Shown: positions 51,888 to 63,318 of the stretch, piece after piece
How positions within the stretch are numbered: position 1 is the first letter of the stretch
Layout of the letters: each line of letters begins with the position of its first letter
Translations under genes and position numbers: made by a program
Notes under the pieces: model-generated
Database searches by the model: none
What the model was told of the DNA's origin: nothing
The model's input: only the letters and a program-made list of their open reading frames with translations
NCBI RefSeq assembly: GCF_003086295.3
Contig: NC_092053.1
Span: 83,327,671-83,391,670 of the forward strand
Length of the DNA stretch: 64,000 nucleotides
Direction of reading: 5' to 3'
From: Arachis hypogaea
Lineage: Eukaryota; Streptophyta; Magnoliopsida; Fabales; Fabaceae

Positions 51888-54360
51888 TGATGCGCATAAA
51901 CTAGTTATGCTACGATTTAGGAAATTGCACGATCGGCAAAATTCCTTCCGGCAAGTGCACCGGTTATCGTCAAGTAAAAACTCACAATAGAGTGAGGTCG
52001 AATCCCACAAGGATTGGTTGAGTGAGCAATTCGGATTAGAAGTGTGTTCTAGTTGAGCGGAATCAAGATTTAGATGAGAATTGCGGAATGTAAAATTGGC
52101 GGGAAAAGTAAATGACAAGAAATTGAAATGGCGGAATCTTAAATTGCATGAATTAAAGAGCAGAAGCTAAATTGCTGAAATTAAAAGGGAATGGGGGTGA
52201 TTGCATGAATTGAGTTGCAGAATATAAAGAGAAAGTGGAAATCAGAAATGGGGAATTCATTGGGTGTTAGGAGATATTGAGATCTCCGAATCAAAACATG
52301 TTTATCTCTTCCTCAACCAATGCGTTCATTGAATTTTGCTTGGCAATCTTATATGATTGGATACCAATCCCTTGGCTCACCAATTCTCTCTAAAAACAAA
52401 CAAATTCCCAATCCCTTGGTTTAAATGTTCATAAGAAGAGATTATGCTCGATCACTGATTATACCACACAGTTTCATGAACCACAATTTGGTAGGATTAC
52501 ATGTCACAATATCCATCCAAACCCCAATCCAATTCACTGTGAGAAAGCTTCTCTAGCATGAATCCTCCATTCCTTTCCCAAGGTTCCGAAGGATTCCAAT
52601 TATGGGTAGTTTCTTTCCCAAGACAACTACCCAATGGAATTAGATCGAGAAGCTTTCTAACAAAATTCAAGAGAAAAGATTGAAGAAGAAGATAAACTAT
52701 TATTGATTCATTGAATTACAATAGAGCTCCCTAACCCAATGAAAGGGGTTTAGTGAGTCATAGCTCTGAATTCAACTACAAAGATATGAAAACTAGCTAA
52801 ATGAAAAAGTAAAAGTCCTCCCTAACTTAAATTCTATCCTATTTATACACTTTCTATATTGAGCTTCTGTTGTGTTTCTTGGGCTTTGAGGCCTCTCCCT
52901 GCTTTCCTTTTGCCTTGGGTTTATGATCCATAATCTTGATGAGGCTGTTGATCCAAATTCTGTAACATTCATTGAGCCAACTTAGTGATAATCAAATAAT
53001 GACACATGACTCAATAAATTGAAATTTCAGACTCATCAATCCTTCAGGCCCAATCCCATAAACCATGATATTCAATTGGGTTTCATACCAGAGTAAGTTT
53101 AAGTTAATGTTTGTGCTCAAATACTAACTTAAACTGCAATATTTTTGGCCCAGAAACCTTTTCCAAGAGTGGCGTTTAAGTTGCAGTTTAAGCTTAAACT
53201 GCAGCTTAAACGCCAGACACTTCCAGTGATGCCTTTTGTGGAAGCACGTTTAAGCTTCAGTTTAAGGTTAAACTGAAGCTTAAACGTGGAAATGGAACAA
53301 GGCAGCCCTGGAGGGTAATATAGTCGAACACGTTTAAGCTTCAGTTTAAGGTTAAACTGAAGCTTAAACGTGGAGATAGAAAAGGCAGCCCTGGAGGTCG
53401 AACACCTCTAAGCTCCAGTTTAAGGTTAAACTGGAGCTTAAACGTGGAAATAGAGAAAGCCATCCTGGAGGTCGAACACGTTTAAGCTCCAGTTTAAGGT
53501 TAAACTGGAGCTTAAACGTGGAAATGGAGGAAGCAACCCTGGAGGTCGAACACGTTTAAGCTCCAGTTTAAGGTTAAACTGGAGCTTAAACGTGGAAGCT
53601 GAGAAAGGTAGCCCTGGAGGTGTCGAACACGTTTAATCTCCAGTTTAAGGTTAAACTGGAGCTTAAACGTGGAAATGGAGAAAGCAACCCTGGAGGAGAA
53701 ACTTGGTCGAACACGTTTAAGCTCCAGTTTAAGGTCAAACTGGAGCTTAAACGTGGAAATGGCTCCCTGGTGCTTTTCCTTTTTCTGGCGTTTAACCTCC
53801 AGTTTAAGTTTAAACTGGAGGTTAAACGTGGAACTACCCCCCTTGGTGCCCTTCTCACTTCTGGCGTTTAACCTCCAGTTTAAGGTTAAATTGGAGGTTA
53901 AACATGGAAATGCTTCTTTGGTGAGACTTTCATTCTGGCGTTTAACCTCCAGTTTAAGGTTAAACTGGAGGTTAAGCTTCAATTCCAGCATTTCTTAGCC
54001 TTCCTGATTCTGGCGTTTAAGCTCCAGTTTAGGCTTAAACTGGAACTTAAACTCCACATGTGATATTCAAGCTTCCTTTATTGATTTTGTTGCTTCCTTG
54101 CTTAGCCTCTTCTTCCCTGAAATCATCTAAACAATTGCATCAAAGTCTTGCAAAATTTCATGAGAAATCTTCCATTCATAGCATTCAAGTAATATAACTA
54201 AAACTCATGGAATTTGCATTAAAATCATACTGTTTGGATGGTTCATTGCTTTGTTATTCATTTGACCATTCTTGGTTACTTTAAGCTCAAGAAAATGCAT
54301 AAAACAACTAAAACTAACAGAAAAATGCTAGTGAAACTAGCCTAAGATGCCTTGGCATCA
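51888..54360 (-). repeat. R8 5' LTR (right)
   Basis: It pairs with 42647-45106. TATA box on the minus strand at 52840-52847; U5-type box at 51992-52007; palindrome array at 53165-54055. Confidence 0.9.
53165..54055. repeat. Palindrome array in R8 right LTR
   Basis: The same units and order as in the left LTR. Here the unit at about 53787-53829 is complete (arms with CCTCCAGTTTAA around GT) where the left LTR has a deletion. One arm at 53404-53412 has CACCTCTAAG instead of CACGTTTAAG. ORFs such as 53512-53991 are products of the repeats. Confidence 0.9.
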
Positions 54361-55687
54361 CCAAACAAGAAAGGATCTCAAGCCAAGGGAGTTCAAACAA
54401 GATCCACGAAGCATGGGACACCAAACAAGCTTTCCATTGGTTCAAAATGATGCAACACTCGTCAGGAAAAACAACTCAATCAACAGTGAATTTTCAAGAA
54501 AGAACCTTTGACTAAAGAAGGACAATTGGGAGGACAAACAACACACTAGATAGAAACAATTTAAGTTGACTTAGAGGAGCATGAAATTCACTAGAGAAGG
54601 AAAACTGTGACTACTAGTGGTGTTCATAAAAGAAAAAGAGTAGTTAAAAACAAAATCAAGTATCATGACCATAGAAACACAAGCTTAAAGAATTAGCCCA
54701 TACTTGAGAGGAAAGGTATGAACCTAATATTTTCAAAAGAACAACAATTACGTAAATAATGTATCATACTAAATTAAAGTCAATTTGTCAAACGAAAACT
54801 AACTGGAAATAAAGTGAAAAGCCCTTCCTTTAAGAATTTAAAAATACCTAAGTACGTAATCAAATAGAGTTACGTATAGGGACCATAATAAAATTATTTT
54901 GAAAAGTCAAATTGTATTTAAAGTAAGTGTAGTTCCATAAACCAGTAAAAGAACATGCGAGGTATTAGAAATAAATAGTTTTTAAATTGCATAAGGAATT
55001 TTCAAAGTTTTATATAGATAGATGTATATCAAATCAAAAGCGATTTTATAAAATTTTGAAAATTGGTTATAAATATAGTCAATTAAGAGAAAAACTGAAT
55101 CACCATTTTTTTAAGACTAGAAGTAAGGACATAAAAAGACACATTGCATCAAGACACGTTTAAAATCATGTCGAAAAATTACATGAATCAAGAAAAGAGC
55201 TCAAACAGAGAAAGACAGATACACCAAGAAATTCAAACCGGCATATGCAATTTAGAATCAAGAAGAATGCATATGAACAGAAAAATAGGATTGAAAACAT
55301 CAAACTGCTTCCCAAAAGAGTTGACAAGAACATCAAAATAGGCTAAGAAACAATAAGTCACATGACATCCAACAGAATCCAAAGCACATAACTGAGTAAC
55401 CTCGAGAAATAGTTTCTAACGTTTCCAAAACCAGCGATTTACTTTACTCAAAACTCGTATATCATCTATGATAATGCATCAGTGCTTTCATATACATAAT
55501 TCACTAGTATTAAGCCGGCCAAACTTAATATCAGGAATTATGCAACGCAAGACTAATGGCATTAATCAATAGACAGTAATGTGCATAAAGCTCTAATTCT
55601 CGTCATTCAATAAGACCTATTACATGACAAACGCTCAGAGTATGCAATTGAAGCAGAGTCGGTCCATTCCTCAGGCTCTACAGGAAA
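54361..55687 (-). other. R7 interior, 5' half (non-coding)
   Basis: About 1.3 kb of AT-rich sequence between the R8 insertion and the primer site. No gag motif is found on either strand; the longest frame is 65 codons and has no recognisable feature. Confidence 0.65.
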
Positions 55688-55691
55688 GACC

Positions 55692-55703
55692 GCTCTGATA
55701 CCA
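55692..55703 (-). promoter_or_regulatory. Primer-binding site, tRNA-iMet type (R7)
   Basis: The minus strand reads TGGTATCAGAGC, four bases from the LTR end. This differs from the tRNA-Asp sites of R4, R6, R8 and R9 and links R7 to the R5 type of element. Confidence 0.9.
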
Positions 55704-56892
55704 CAAATGTAACACCCTAACTATCAAAATGTCACGCTTCCGGCTGCACCACTCTCATAGCTCGAGTATTTCCACGACTTTTATAATATTTAAGACTAAA
55801 AATATGAGCCTGTTTAAAACTTAAAACCGCATAACACTTCGATAACTCTTTTTCGTGAAAACCTAAACATACATGCACATACAATTCAGATATAACCTTA
55901 AGATATATATATATACATATATATATCACTAGTTTACAATTATACATATCATAATTTCCTATCCCTCTTACAAACATAATAAGGATAAAGGCGAGGGAAA
56001 ACAATAGCTACGGTAATACAAAAGGACCAAATAAACAGAAAATAAACATAACTTTCCTGAAGCTTCGCCTTCCATATCCTGAAAAGGAATAACCTGTAGA
56101 GGAGTGAGAACGTCGTCCTCGCTTGTTCTCACTATAGGATTACAGAAATTTCTATAACAAGATACGTAAAAATAAAATCATTCTTAGAGTTCAGTGATCA
56201 TTGCTCGTCTTATAAGTCTTTCCAAAAACCATAGGTTCACATTCGTAATCCAGAAAATTCCCCTTTTTTTTTGAAAACTTGCTAAATTTCTCAAATATTC
56301 TAAAATAAAACCTTTTTCCTAAAAAAAATGTCTGAAAAGTCTTTTCTAGACCGCAACCATGAAAGCAGTTACCTACGCGGTATAAATGATCATCTCGTTC
56401 CAAGCATAGGTTCATTATGTCTATACTGAATCGATCAGATACTTTATACAGAACTAGGAATCAATATACCAATCACGGCCTCAAGCCCATCCAATCCAAC
56501 ACGGCCCCCGGCCCAAACAGCTCAATCAGTAACCAACTCATCACAAACCAATCAATTCAAACACAATCACAATTAATGTGGTTCAAGCACAATCAAGAGC
56601 AATTACAACAAGTATAACAGTTAGCAGTTAACATAAGTATTCACATAAGCAAACCAAATACAATATGCACACCCAAACAATATCACTTAGATGCAAATGA
56701 TGAATGCCTGTCCTACTGGCTGTGATATCATATTGTCGGTTCAATTGCCAACCCGACACATTTCCATGGGAATGTTGCGTTTCGATCACGTATAAATGGG
56801 AACCCTCTGGGATAACGTGCCCGCCACACGGTCCAGAATGTCAGTGCCTGCACACTCCTATGATCCGAAAGGATGTGAGCGGGATACTTTGC

Positions 56893-57063
56893 CTCCGACC
56901 TCACATCTACACGTAAGCGGGATTAACCACTGTCCTTACGCGGGCGCCGCAACCTCGACAAGCGGGATTAACCATCATCCTTGCCAGGCGCAAACGACTT
57001 ATCAACAATCTCGTCAATTATCAAATCTCTCAGCATAAGCGGGACGAACCCGGCCCTTATGCC
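56893..57063. repeat. Short imperfect repeat in R7 LTR
   Basis: Three units of about 50-75 bp begin GTAAGCGGGATTAACC, ACAAGCGGGATTAACC and ATAAGCGGGACGAACC. Each ends in a partly complementary CCTTAC, CCTTGCC or CCTTATGCC, so each can fold back. Confidence 0.65.
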
Positions 57064-58654
57064 TACCAAACAGTAACTCATCAATCTTGATGATATCTAC
57101 AATCAATCAGGCTCAAAATCTTAATTCAAAATCATTATTGGCCCATTTACTTTTAAGTAACAAACGTAGTCAATTCACAGCTAGCCAAGAATCACTTTTC
57201 AAAATGGAGCCACTTTCCACATCTTTCCAATACTTCCAAAGATCTCAAAACCATGCCAAGTTCAAAATCTCTTTGAAAGACTCAAAATCATTCATTTCTA
57301 AATCAAGATTTGGTCGTAAAATTCTTCGGCGGAGTCTCAATACTTCAGGGGAGAATAACCTATCTCTTTTCTTAAATTCCTTGAAAACCTCTGAAACTTT
57401 AACTTGTTGAGTTGAATAAATAGAATAGGGTTTAAACCCAAAACCAAATCGTGTTTCCAATTATTTCGCACCAATTTCAAAAGCAACCAAACTTAAGCCA
57501 AAACCAAATCATTTTTAAACCGAAAACCAATTTCAGTTTCATTCTTAAATCTGTTTCCAAGGGCTCGGAAAGTGTTTCATTTTTAATAAATCAAAGTTCC
57601 AGAAAATACTTCAAGCTCTTCCTAAATGTCGTAAAGTGAAATAGATTAATTGAAAACCACGTTTATTTTAAACCCATTAAAACCCCCTCCAAAATCTGTT
57701 TACGTAAACCAATTTCCAAAACATAAAAATTTCATACTTAAATTGATTTTTAAGGCATAATTCCTTTCATAATAATTACATCCAAGATATAGAGATTTTC
57801 GTACTAAGGCAAGTTCAAACATAATTTATTTCTCAAATATTTAAGTCAAAGCATAATTCATTCTTTTCCAAAATAACAATTCCAATCAAAATCTCAGATT
57901 TTCTTGAAATTTCGGCAGCATCTCCCCTAAAACTTGGTCTTTGCCACCCTTTTCGGGTCCCAACAAAACCAATCATCAATCCTTTCTGACAGGTTCAAGA
58001 CTAAATCAGTTTCCAATAAAACAAAACTCAACTTTCAAATTATCAAAAATCATTGGAATCAACCAATCCAGAAATCTCCAATTTACCAAAATCAGACATT
58101 GTTACAATCAAACAAGCACCCATATTCATTCAAGATAAAACCAGACAATTCATAAGACTCACATAACTACCAGAAATACATTTTGTACAACATATCTATT
58201 TATAACAACTTCCACTTTAAAATGAATCAGTTTGAATAAAAATCCCCTACCTAGATACATTGAAATCACAACCCAAACTCGCTAACTGACACCTTTCGTA
58301 TTGACCCGAATCGACTACAGTCAAAACCTCAGCTCCAACCCGCTTTCTCAACAACCACAACCACTCTAATCACAACATATAATAGCCGAGATTAACTCTC
58401 ATAACAACGAATGCTACAACACCTCAACGTATAATGGAGCAGTAACTAGAGGGCTTTCAGATCGAGACGCTTACCGAACGAAGAAGGAACGGCTGAACAG
58501 AAATAGCGGTGGTCTCCGAACCGGCTTGGCGGCAGCCCGGCAGCCACCTCAAATGGCAGTGGTGACCCGGACTTCAGCAACAACAACTGAAATTAACATG
58601 CAACGACAATAAAGCTTCCGGAAACCCAAAGGAAACGAAGACCAACTTAAACCC

Positions 58655-59400
58655 TTACCAGCCGTGGCGTTCCCGGCGGCAGCAGCGGCGGCATGGAATT
58701 CCGGTGACGCAGCAGTAGCGCAAGCATGACAATGGCGAGGCCAGCAATGCGGCGGCGATAGAGCTCTGCAGCGGTTCTCTCTCTCTTATTTGTGAATGGC
58801 GACTGGCAGCAGGGAGGGTGGATGGCGGCGGCGCAAGCAATGGGACGCGGCGGCGAACTCCTTCCCGTGGTGACTCCCTCGCGAGTCTTCTCTCTCTACC
58901 CGATCTCTCTCTCTCGTCATGCTCACCGGCAGAGGCAAGATGACGACGACAGAACCCAGGCGGTAGCTTTTCGGCGCGAATCTTGACTCGCACTCGCCTC
59001 TTCTCTCTCCTCCATGGTTGGCGATGGTGGCGACGGGAAGAAGCTCGACGGCGTCCTCTTCCCACAAGCTTTCTCCCTCAGCGCAATGGCGTGGTGACCT
59101 AGCGGCAAGACGGCGCAACTCTGGAGCGGCTCTTCCCTCTCCTGGCGACAGCAACGGCGACGGCGCTCCTCGCCGGCACCGCACCATCCCTCTTTCCCGA
59201 TTCCTTACTCTCTCCCCGTTTCGACCTCCTGGCAGCGTCACGACGGCGGCGACGGTGTAGTGACGCCCACCGGCGCCACCTCCTTTCCTTCCTCCTCTCT
59301 TTCCCCTCCGGTCCTCCCCCTCTTCTCTTTTTCCCTTTCTATCTCTTCCTTTCTTCATTTTGTTTACAGCTACTACTGCTGTTGTTAGGGTTAGGTGCAC
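58655..59400 (-). other. GC-rich island in the R7 LTR (right copy)
   Basis: Counterpart of 39690-40440. Here a 204-codon minus frame (58786-59400) joins two frames that are separate in the left copy, because of small indels. That difference argues against a conserved protein. The block could be a captured host 5' region or a CpG-rich promoter; neither can be decided from the sequence. Confidence 0.5.
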
Positions 59401-60133
59401 TAGTGTGCACTGGATCAGGGGAACCGGGTAACCGAGTAGGGTTTCCAGGGTTAGGGTTGTGTGTGTTGAGTTTTAGGATTAGGGTAAAATTAGGTACAAG
59501 GGTAACTTCGTAATTTCAAATAAAATAGGGATAATATGGTAATTGAAAATAAATTCTAATCCAACAATAATAATATATATAAAATACTATTTGATCATCC
59601 ATTTTGCAAATTATTTTTAATAAAATATTCAAATCCAAAAATTAGAAATAATATACTAAATTTCTTTATTTTCCAAAATAGTAGTATCAATATTTTAAAA
59701 TATTAATTATTTAGTCCAAATCATATAAAAATCCTTATTATTTCACAACTACAAACTTTATAATTTAAATATATAAAATAACTCAATAATTATAAAATTA
59801 GATAAAATCTTAATTTAAATAGCCCAAACTCATTATTTTTAGTTTTCTAGAACTTTAAGTTGTAAATAGAGAAATACTCCATAAGCATAGAGTTTGGATA
59901 AAAACCTTAATTTATTTCAAATCCAATTAATCAAAACTACCTTTAATTACCTTCAATAAGATAATTTATGAAATTAAAAATATAAATAAATATATGATTT
60001 GAGATTAGTTCAAATAGGACTTCTCGAAAGTCTTGGGTCTTACAACAAGGCCCCAAGAGTGTTGATTTCTGGGATGAATCCCGGGGTCCCAGACCTTGCC
60101 TTTGCACCCATCTTCTTGTTGATCATCATTTTT

Positions 60134-61363
60134 TCACTTGGGTGGTGAATAGTTGGAATTCTCACTGAGACATTCAAACAGCTTCCTAGACCCATTCAGT
60201 TGAGTTTTATACCAACCTTTGCATTTAAACTTAAAGCTTCCAACCATAATGAACCTTGCTTGACAATTCTTATCACCGGCCATCTTCCTCTTACTCTTAA
60301 TGTCACAAAGAGCTCTAAGTTGACCATCCGTCTCCAGTAGCCCATATATAAGTGGGATTAGAAAGCTATGGGATATGAATTTTACCCACTTGAATGTTGT
60401 GAATGATGATGGCAACTTAGGGGGAGGGGTTTTCAACAACTTTGGGAAGGTAATTTCAAGCTCCACTCCCTTGTGCTCTTCTTTGACATCTTCTACCTCT
60501 TGATCAACCTCTACAAAATCTTCAACCATGATCTACCTTGGAGGTTGTACGCTCTTCTCAACATCAACATCAAACACCGTGGAAGGAGGTTCTGTGACTG
60601 GACTTTCCAATGGAGGTACAACATCTCTTAAGTCTGCAACCACTTCTTCCTTTTTAATAATTGCTGCTTTGTCGAGTTATTTAAGTATAAAATCGTACTC
60701 ATCCTCGATGTTTTTCTTTCTATGACAACTCCTTTCAACTATTCTTTCATCTTCAAGGGTCTCTCCTACACTTACCCGTAGGGCCTCCTCTAGCTCTTTA
60801 TGAAGTATGGATTCGTGAAGATGATTCCTTCTTTCCTGTTCCATATCAATAGCATAATTGGGATCATCTTGCTCTTGGATTGATGGATGTGGGTGCTCTT
60901 CCATGGATGGTGGTGCTGGGATGGAGAGATTATTCTGTGGTTGACAAAGAAGTGTACTAGAGCTTGAGGGTTGATTGTTGAAGGTATTTGGTGGTCTGAT
61001 TTGGGTGAAGAGAGCTTGTATAGTAGAGTTTAGATCAGCAAGTGCTTTCTCCATGGAGGTTTGGGGTGGATCTATGTATGGTTCATTTGGTTCATAAGGT
61101 GGTTGGTATGGTGGATGTGGGTTAGGGTCATATGGAGGTGAATGGTGGAAAAGGGCTTGTGAGTATGGTGGTCCCAAGTTGTATTGTGGAGGTTCATAGG
61201 CATATGATGGTGATTGTTGATAGTCCATTGGAGGTGGTTGTTGCCATGAGGGTTGATCAAGCCCTTGTGGCTCCTCCCATCTTTGATTGTTCCAACCTTG
61301 ATGCCTGTTCTCATTGTAATTTCTTCTTCCTACAAACATAATTGTAACCAGACTCATAGCCAA
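60134..61363 (-). pseudogene. R9 ORF of unknown function (Pro-rich, conserved C-terminal block)
   Basis: One minus-strand frame runs from about 61363 to 60134 with stops at 60677-60679 (TAA) and near 60535 (TAG). An upstream ATG at 61377-61379 is in another frame, so a frameshift is likely near the start. The first half is Asn/Arg- then Pro/Tyr-rich (WEEPQGLDQPSWQQPPP, PPYEPNEPYIDPP) with a short amphipathic segment (MEKALADLNSTIQALFTQI). An acidic middle follows (RRNHLHESILHKELEEALRV). The C-terminal part is globular-looking, with TTFKWVKFISHSFLIPLIY and CQARFIMVGSFKFKCKGWY. I do not recognise a gag, protease or pol domain. It may be a highly diverged structural protein of a non-autonomous element; function unknown. 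Confidence 0.6.
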
Positions 61364-61379
61364 AGGGGTGAGAGTTCAT

Positions 61380-61905
61380 AGTAGCAAAATAAAAATTAAA
61401 AATAAAAATAAAAATAAATTTAAATTAAAAGGTTATCTAAATTTTGAATTTGAAAATTAAATTTTGAAATTTAAAATTTGAAATTTTGAAATTTGAATTT
61501 TGAAATTTGATTTTTGAAATAAGATAAGATAAGATAAAAATTTTAAAAATAAAAATCTGAAATTTTTTTTTCGAAAAAAATTAATTAAAAATATTTTTGA
61601 ATTTAGTGAGGAAAGAGAAAAACAATAAAATGACACCAAATTTCAAATTTTTAGATCAAAACGAAGAAAACAACTAAGAACAGCTTGAAGGTCAAGATGA
61701 ACGCGAAGAACAACTTGAAGATCAAGATGAACATTAAGAACAAATTTTTGAAAAAAAAAATTTTTTTTTAATAACTAAATAAAAACCAATAACCTCTTAA
61801 TTTATGAAAAAGCAAAAATAAAAACAAAAATAAAAACAAATAAACAAGCAAAAATAAAAAAAATAAATATTTACAATAACCAATAATAGGGCACACGTTT
61901 GCAAT
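61380..61905 (-). other. R9 leader
   Basis: Very AT-rich low-complexity DNA with repeated AAATTTGAATTTTG words on the plus strand, similar in style to the R6 leader. One ACACCAAATTT box occurs near 61634. No ORF is supported. Confidence 0.6.
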
Positions 61906-61923
61906 TCCCCGGCAACGGCGCCA
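61906..61923 (-). promoter_or_regulatory. Primer-binding site, tRNA-Asp type (R9)
   Basis: The minus strand reads TGGCGCCGTTGCCGGGGA, a full match to the complement of the plant tRNA-Asp 3' end. Confidence 0.9.
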
Positions 61924-61932
61924 TTTTAACGT

Positions 61933-63318
61933 TGGGATTTTTGCCAGTAAAGAATGTCATAAAGACAGTCGCATTGTAGATATAGTCTCTAAACCGACAG
62001 AAATCCCTTCGTACAAACCTTTTGGTTGTCACAGGTAACAAACCCCTTTAAAATTGATAACCGAGTATTCAAACCTCGGGTCGTCTTCTCAAGGAATTGC
62101 AGGGAGGTATGTTCTTATTATTGGTTATGAGTTTGTAAATTGGGGTTTAGGAAGTAAGGTGAGAATATGTTATATGATAAATAAAATAAAATAATAATAA
62201 TAATAAAATAAACTCTTGGCAAAGTATGAAGAACTGGAAGTCCTATCCTTATCAATTGCGATGTGAATTGGGTTTTAGTCCCACTTTGTTAACCTCTAAC
62301 TATGAAGGTAAATCAAGTGGATTAATTAGCTTAATCCTCAGGTCCTAGTCAATTCCTATGGAAAGACTAGAGTTATTGGAGCAACTCCCAATTTCAACCA
62401 CCCCTTTATTTGACAGCTCAAGCATTACCAATAAATCAACCAAAGCCAAAAGGGAAAAACCTAAATTATTTAAATAAAGAAAAGCAATCATAGATCTGAA
62501 AATACCTCAAATTAGCACTAATAAAGATATCAAATGTAACATGGAAGAGTTCATAAATTAAATTACAAAAATAAATAAAAGGAACATTGAACCTGTGATT
62601 GCAAAAGACGAAATAATCATGAAGTGAAAAGAATCCTAATTCTAAATCCTAAGAGAGAGGAGAGAACCTCTCTCTCTATAAACTACATCTACTGCTAAAA
62701 TTGTGAATATGAAAGCTTCCTTATGAATGGATGCGATCTCCCACTTTATAGCCTCTAATCTGTGTTTTCTAGGCCGCGAATTGGGTCGAAAACAGCCCGG
62801 AAATCGCTGGAGAAGATTTCAAACACGCTGATTTTTGTCACTGCGACGCGGCCGCATGGATCACGCGGTCGCGTCACCTAGTGTCAGGGTAACTATAGCA
62901 TATTATATATCAAATTGAAGCCCCGGACGTTAGCTTTCCAACGCAACTGGAACCGCGTCATTTGGACTTTTGTAGCTAAAGTTATAGTCATTTGAGTGCG
63001 AAGAGGTCAGGCTGGACAGCTTAGCAATTTCTCCAACTTCTTGTATTCCTTCCACTTTTACATGCTTCCTTTCCATCCTCCAGGCCATTCCTGCCTTATA
63101 ATATCTGAAAACACTTAACACACATATCAAGGCATCTAATGGTAATAAGAGAGGATTAATAATAAGAAAATATAAGATCAAAGAAGCATGTTTTCAATCA
63201 AAACACATAATTAGGAAGGCAAATGTAAAACCATGCAAATAGTATGAATAAGTGGGTAAAGAGTTGATAAAATCCATTCAATTAAGCACAAGATAAACCA
63301 TGAAATAGTGGTTTATCA
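61933..63318 (-). repeat. R9 5' LTR (about 1.39 kb)
   Basis: Plus-strand ends TGGGATTTTTGCC and GTTTATCA. The left boundary is set by the primer site and may be off by a few bases. It contains CTCGGGTCGTCTTCTCAAGG (62073-62092), shared with R2 at 5987 onward, a TATA box on the minus strand (CTATAAAG near 62745-62752) and CG-rich words at 62845-62880. A (TAA)n microsatellite is near 62180-62210. Confidence 0.75.

Larger units (their letters stand above)
42647..54360 (-). mobile_element. R8: complete, young non-autonomous LTR element
   Basis: Two LTRs (42647-45106 and 51888-54360) are nearly identical; by eye I count about twenty base differences and one 13-bp deletion. The flanking 5-mers are CTAAA (42642-42646) and CCAAA (54361-54365), a near-perfect target-site duplication. 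On the minus strand the interior has a tRNA-Asp primer site, an intact gag-protease ORF of 943 codons, an intact ORF2 of 502 codons, a structured 3' region and the AAGTTTGGTGTTG tract. No RT, RNase H or integrase core is encoded. It inserted into R7. Confidence 0.9.
38139..60044 (-). mobile_element. R7: LARD-like element with 4.3-kb LTRs and non-coding interior, containing R8
   Basis: Sequences 38139-41087 and 57074-60044 are near-identical direct repeats. The right copy extends to 55708, making an LTR of 4337 bp, TGTAACACC to GGTCTTACA on the plus strand. A tRNA-Met primer site (minus) at 55692-55703 and a purine tract (minus) at 41088-41100 fix the orientation. Without the R8 insertion the interior is only about 2.9 kb and shows no gag or pol motif. 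Long LTRs with a short non-coding interior are the definition of a large retrotransposon derivative. The left LTR lacks about 1.4 kb at its outer side. Confidence 0.75.
55708..60044 (-). repeat. R7 5' LTR, complete (4337 bp)
   Basis: Plus-strand ends TGTAACACCCTAAC and GGTCTTACA. From 57074 it is repeated at 38139-41087. Near 56893-57063 the phrase AAGCGGGATTAACC or a variant occurs three times, each followed by CCTTAC, CCTTGCC or CCTTATGCC. The GC-rich island lies at 58655-59400. The bases after the LTR are ACAAG. No promoter is assigned. Confidence 0.85.
60045..63318 (-). mobile_element. R9: non-autonomous LTR element, 5' part
   Basis: On the minus strand: 5' LTR (63318-61933), tRNA-Asp primer site, A/T-rich leader and an ORF of about 410 codons with two stops. 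R7 inserted downstream of the ORF at 60044/60045. The 3' end of R9 is not recognisable on the far side of R7. The LTR is the same family as R2, and its terminal sequence is shared with R3. Confidence 0.7.
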
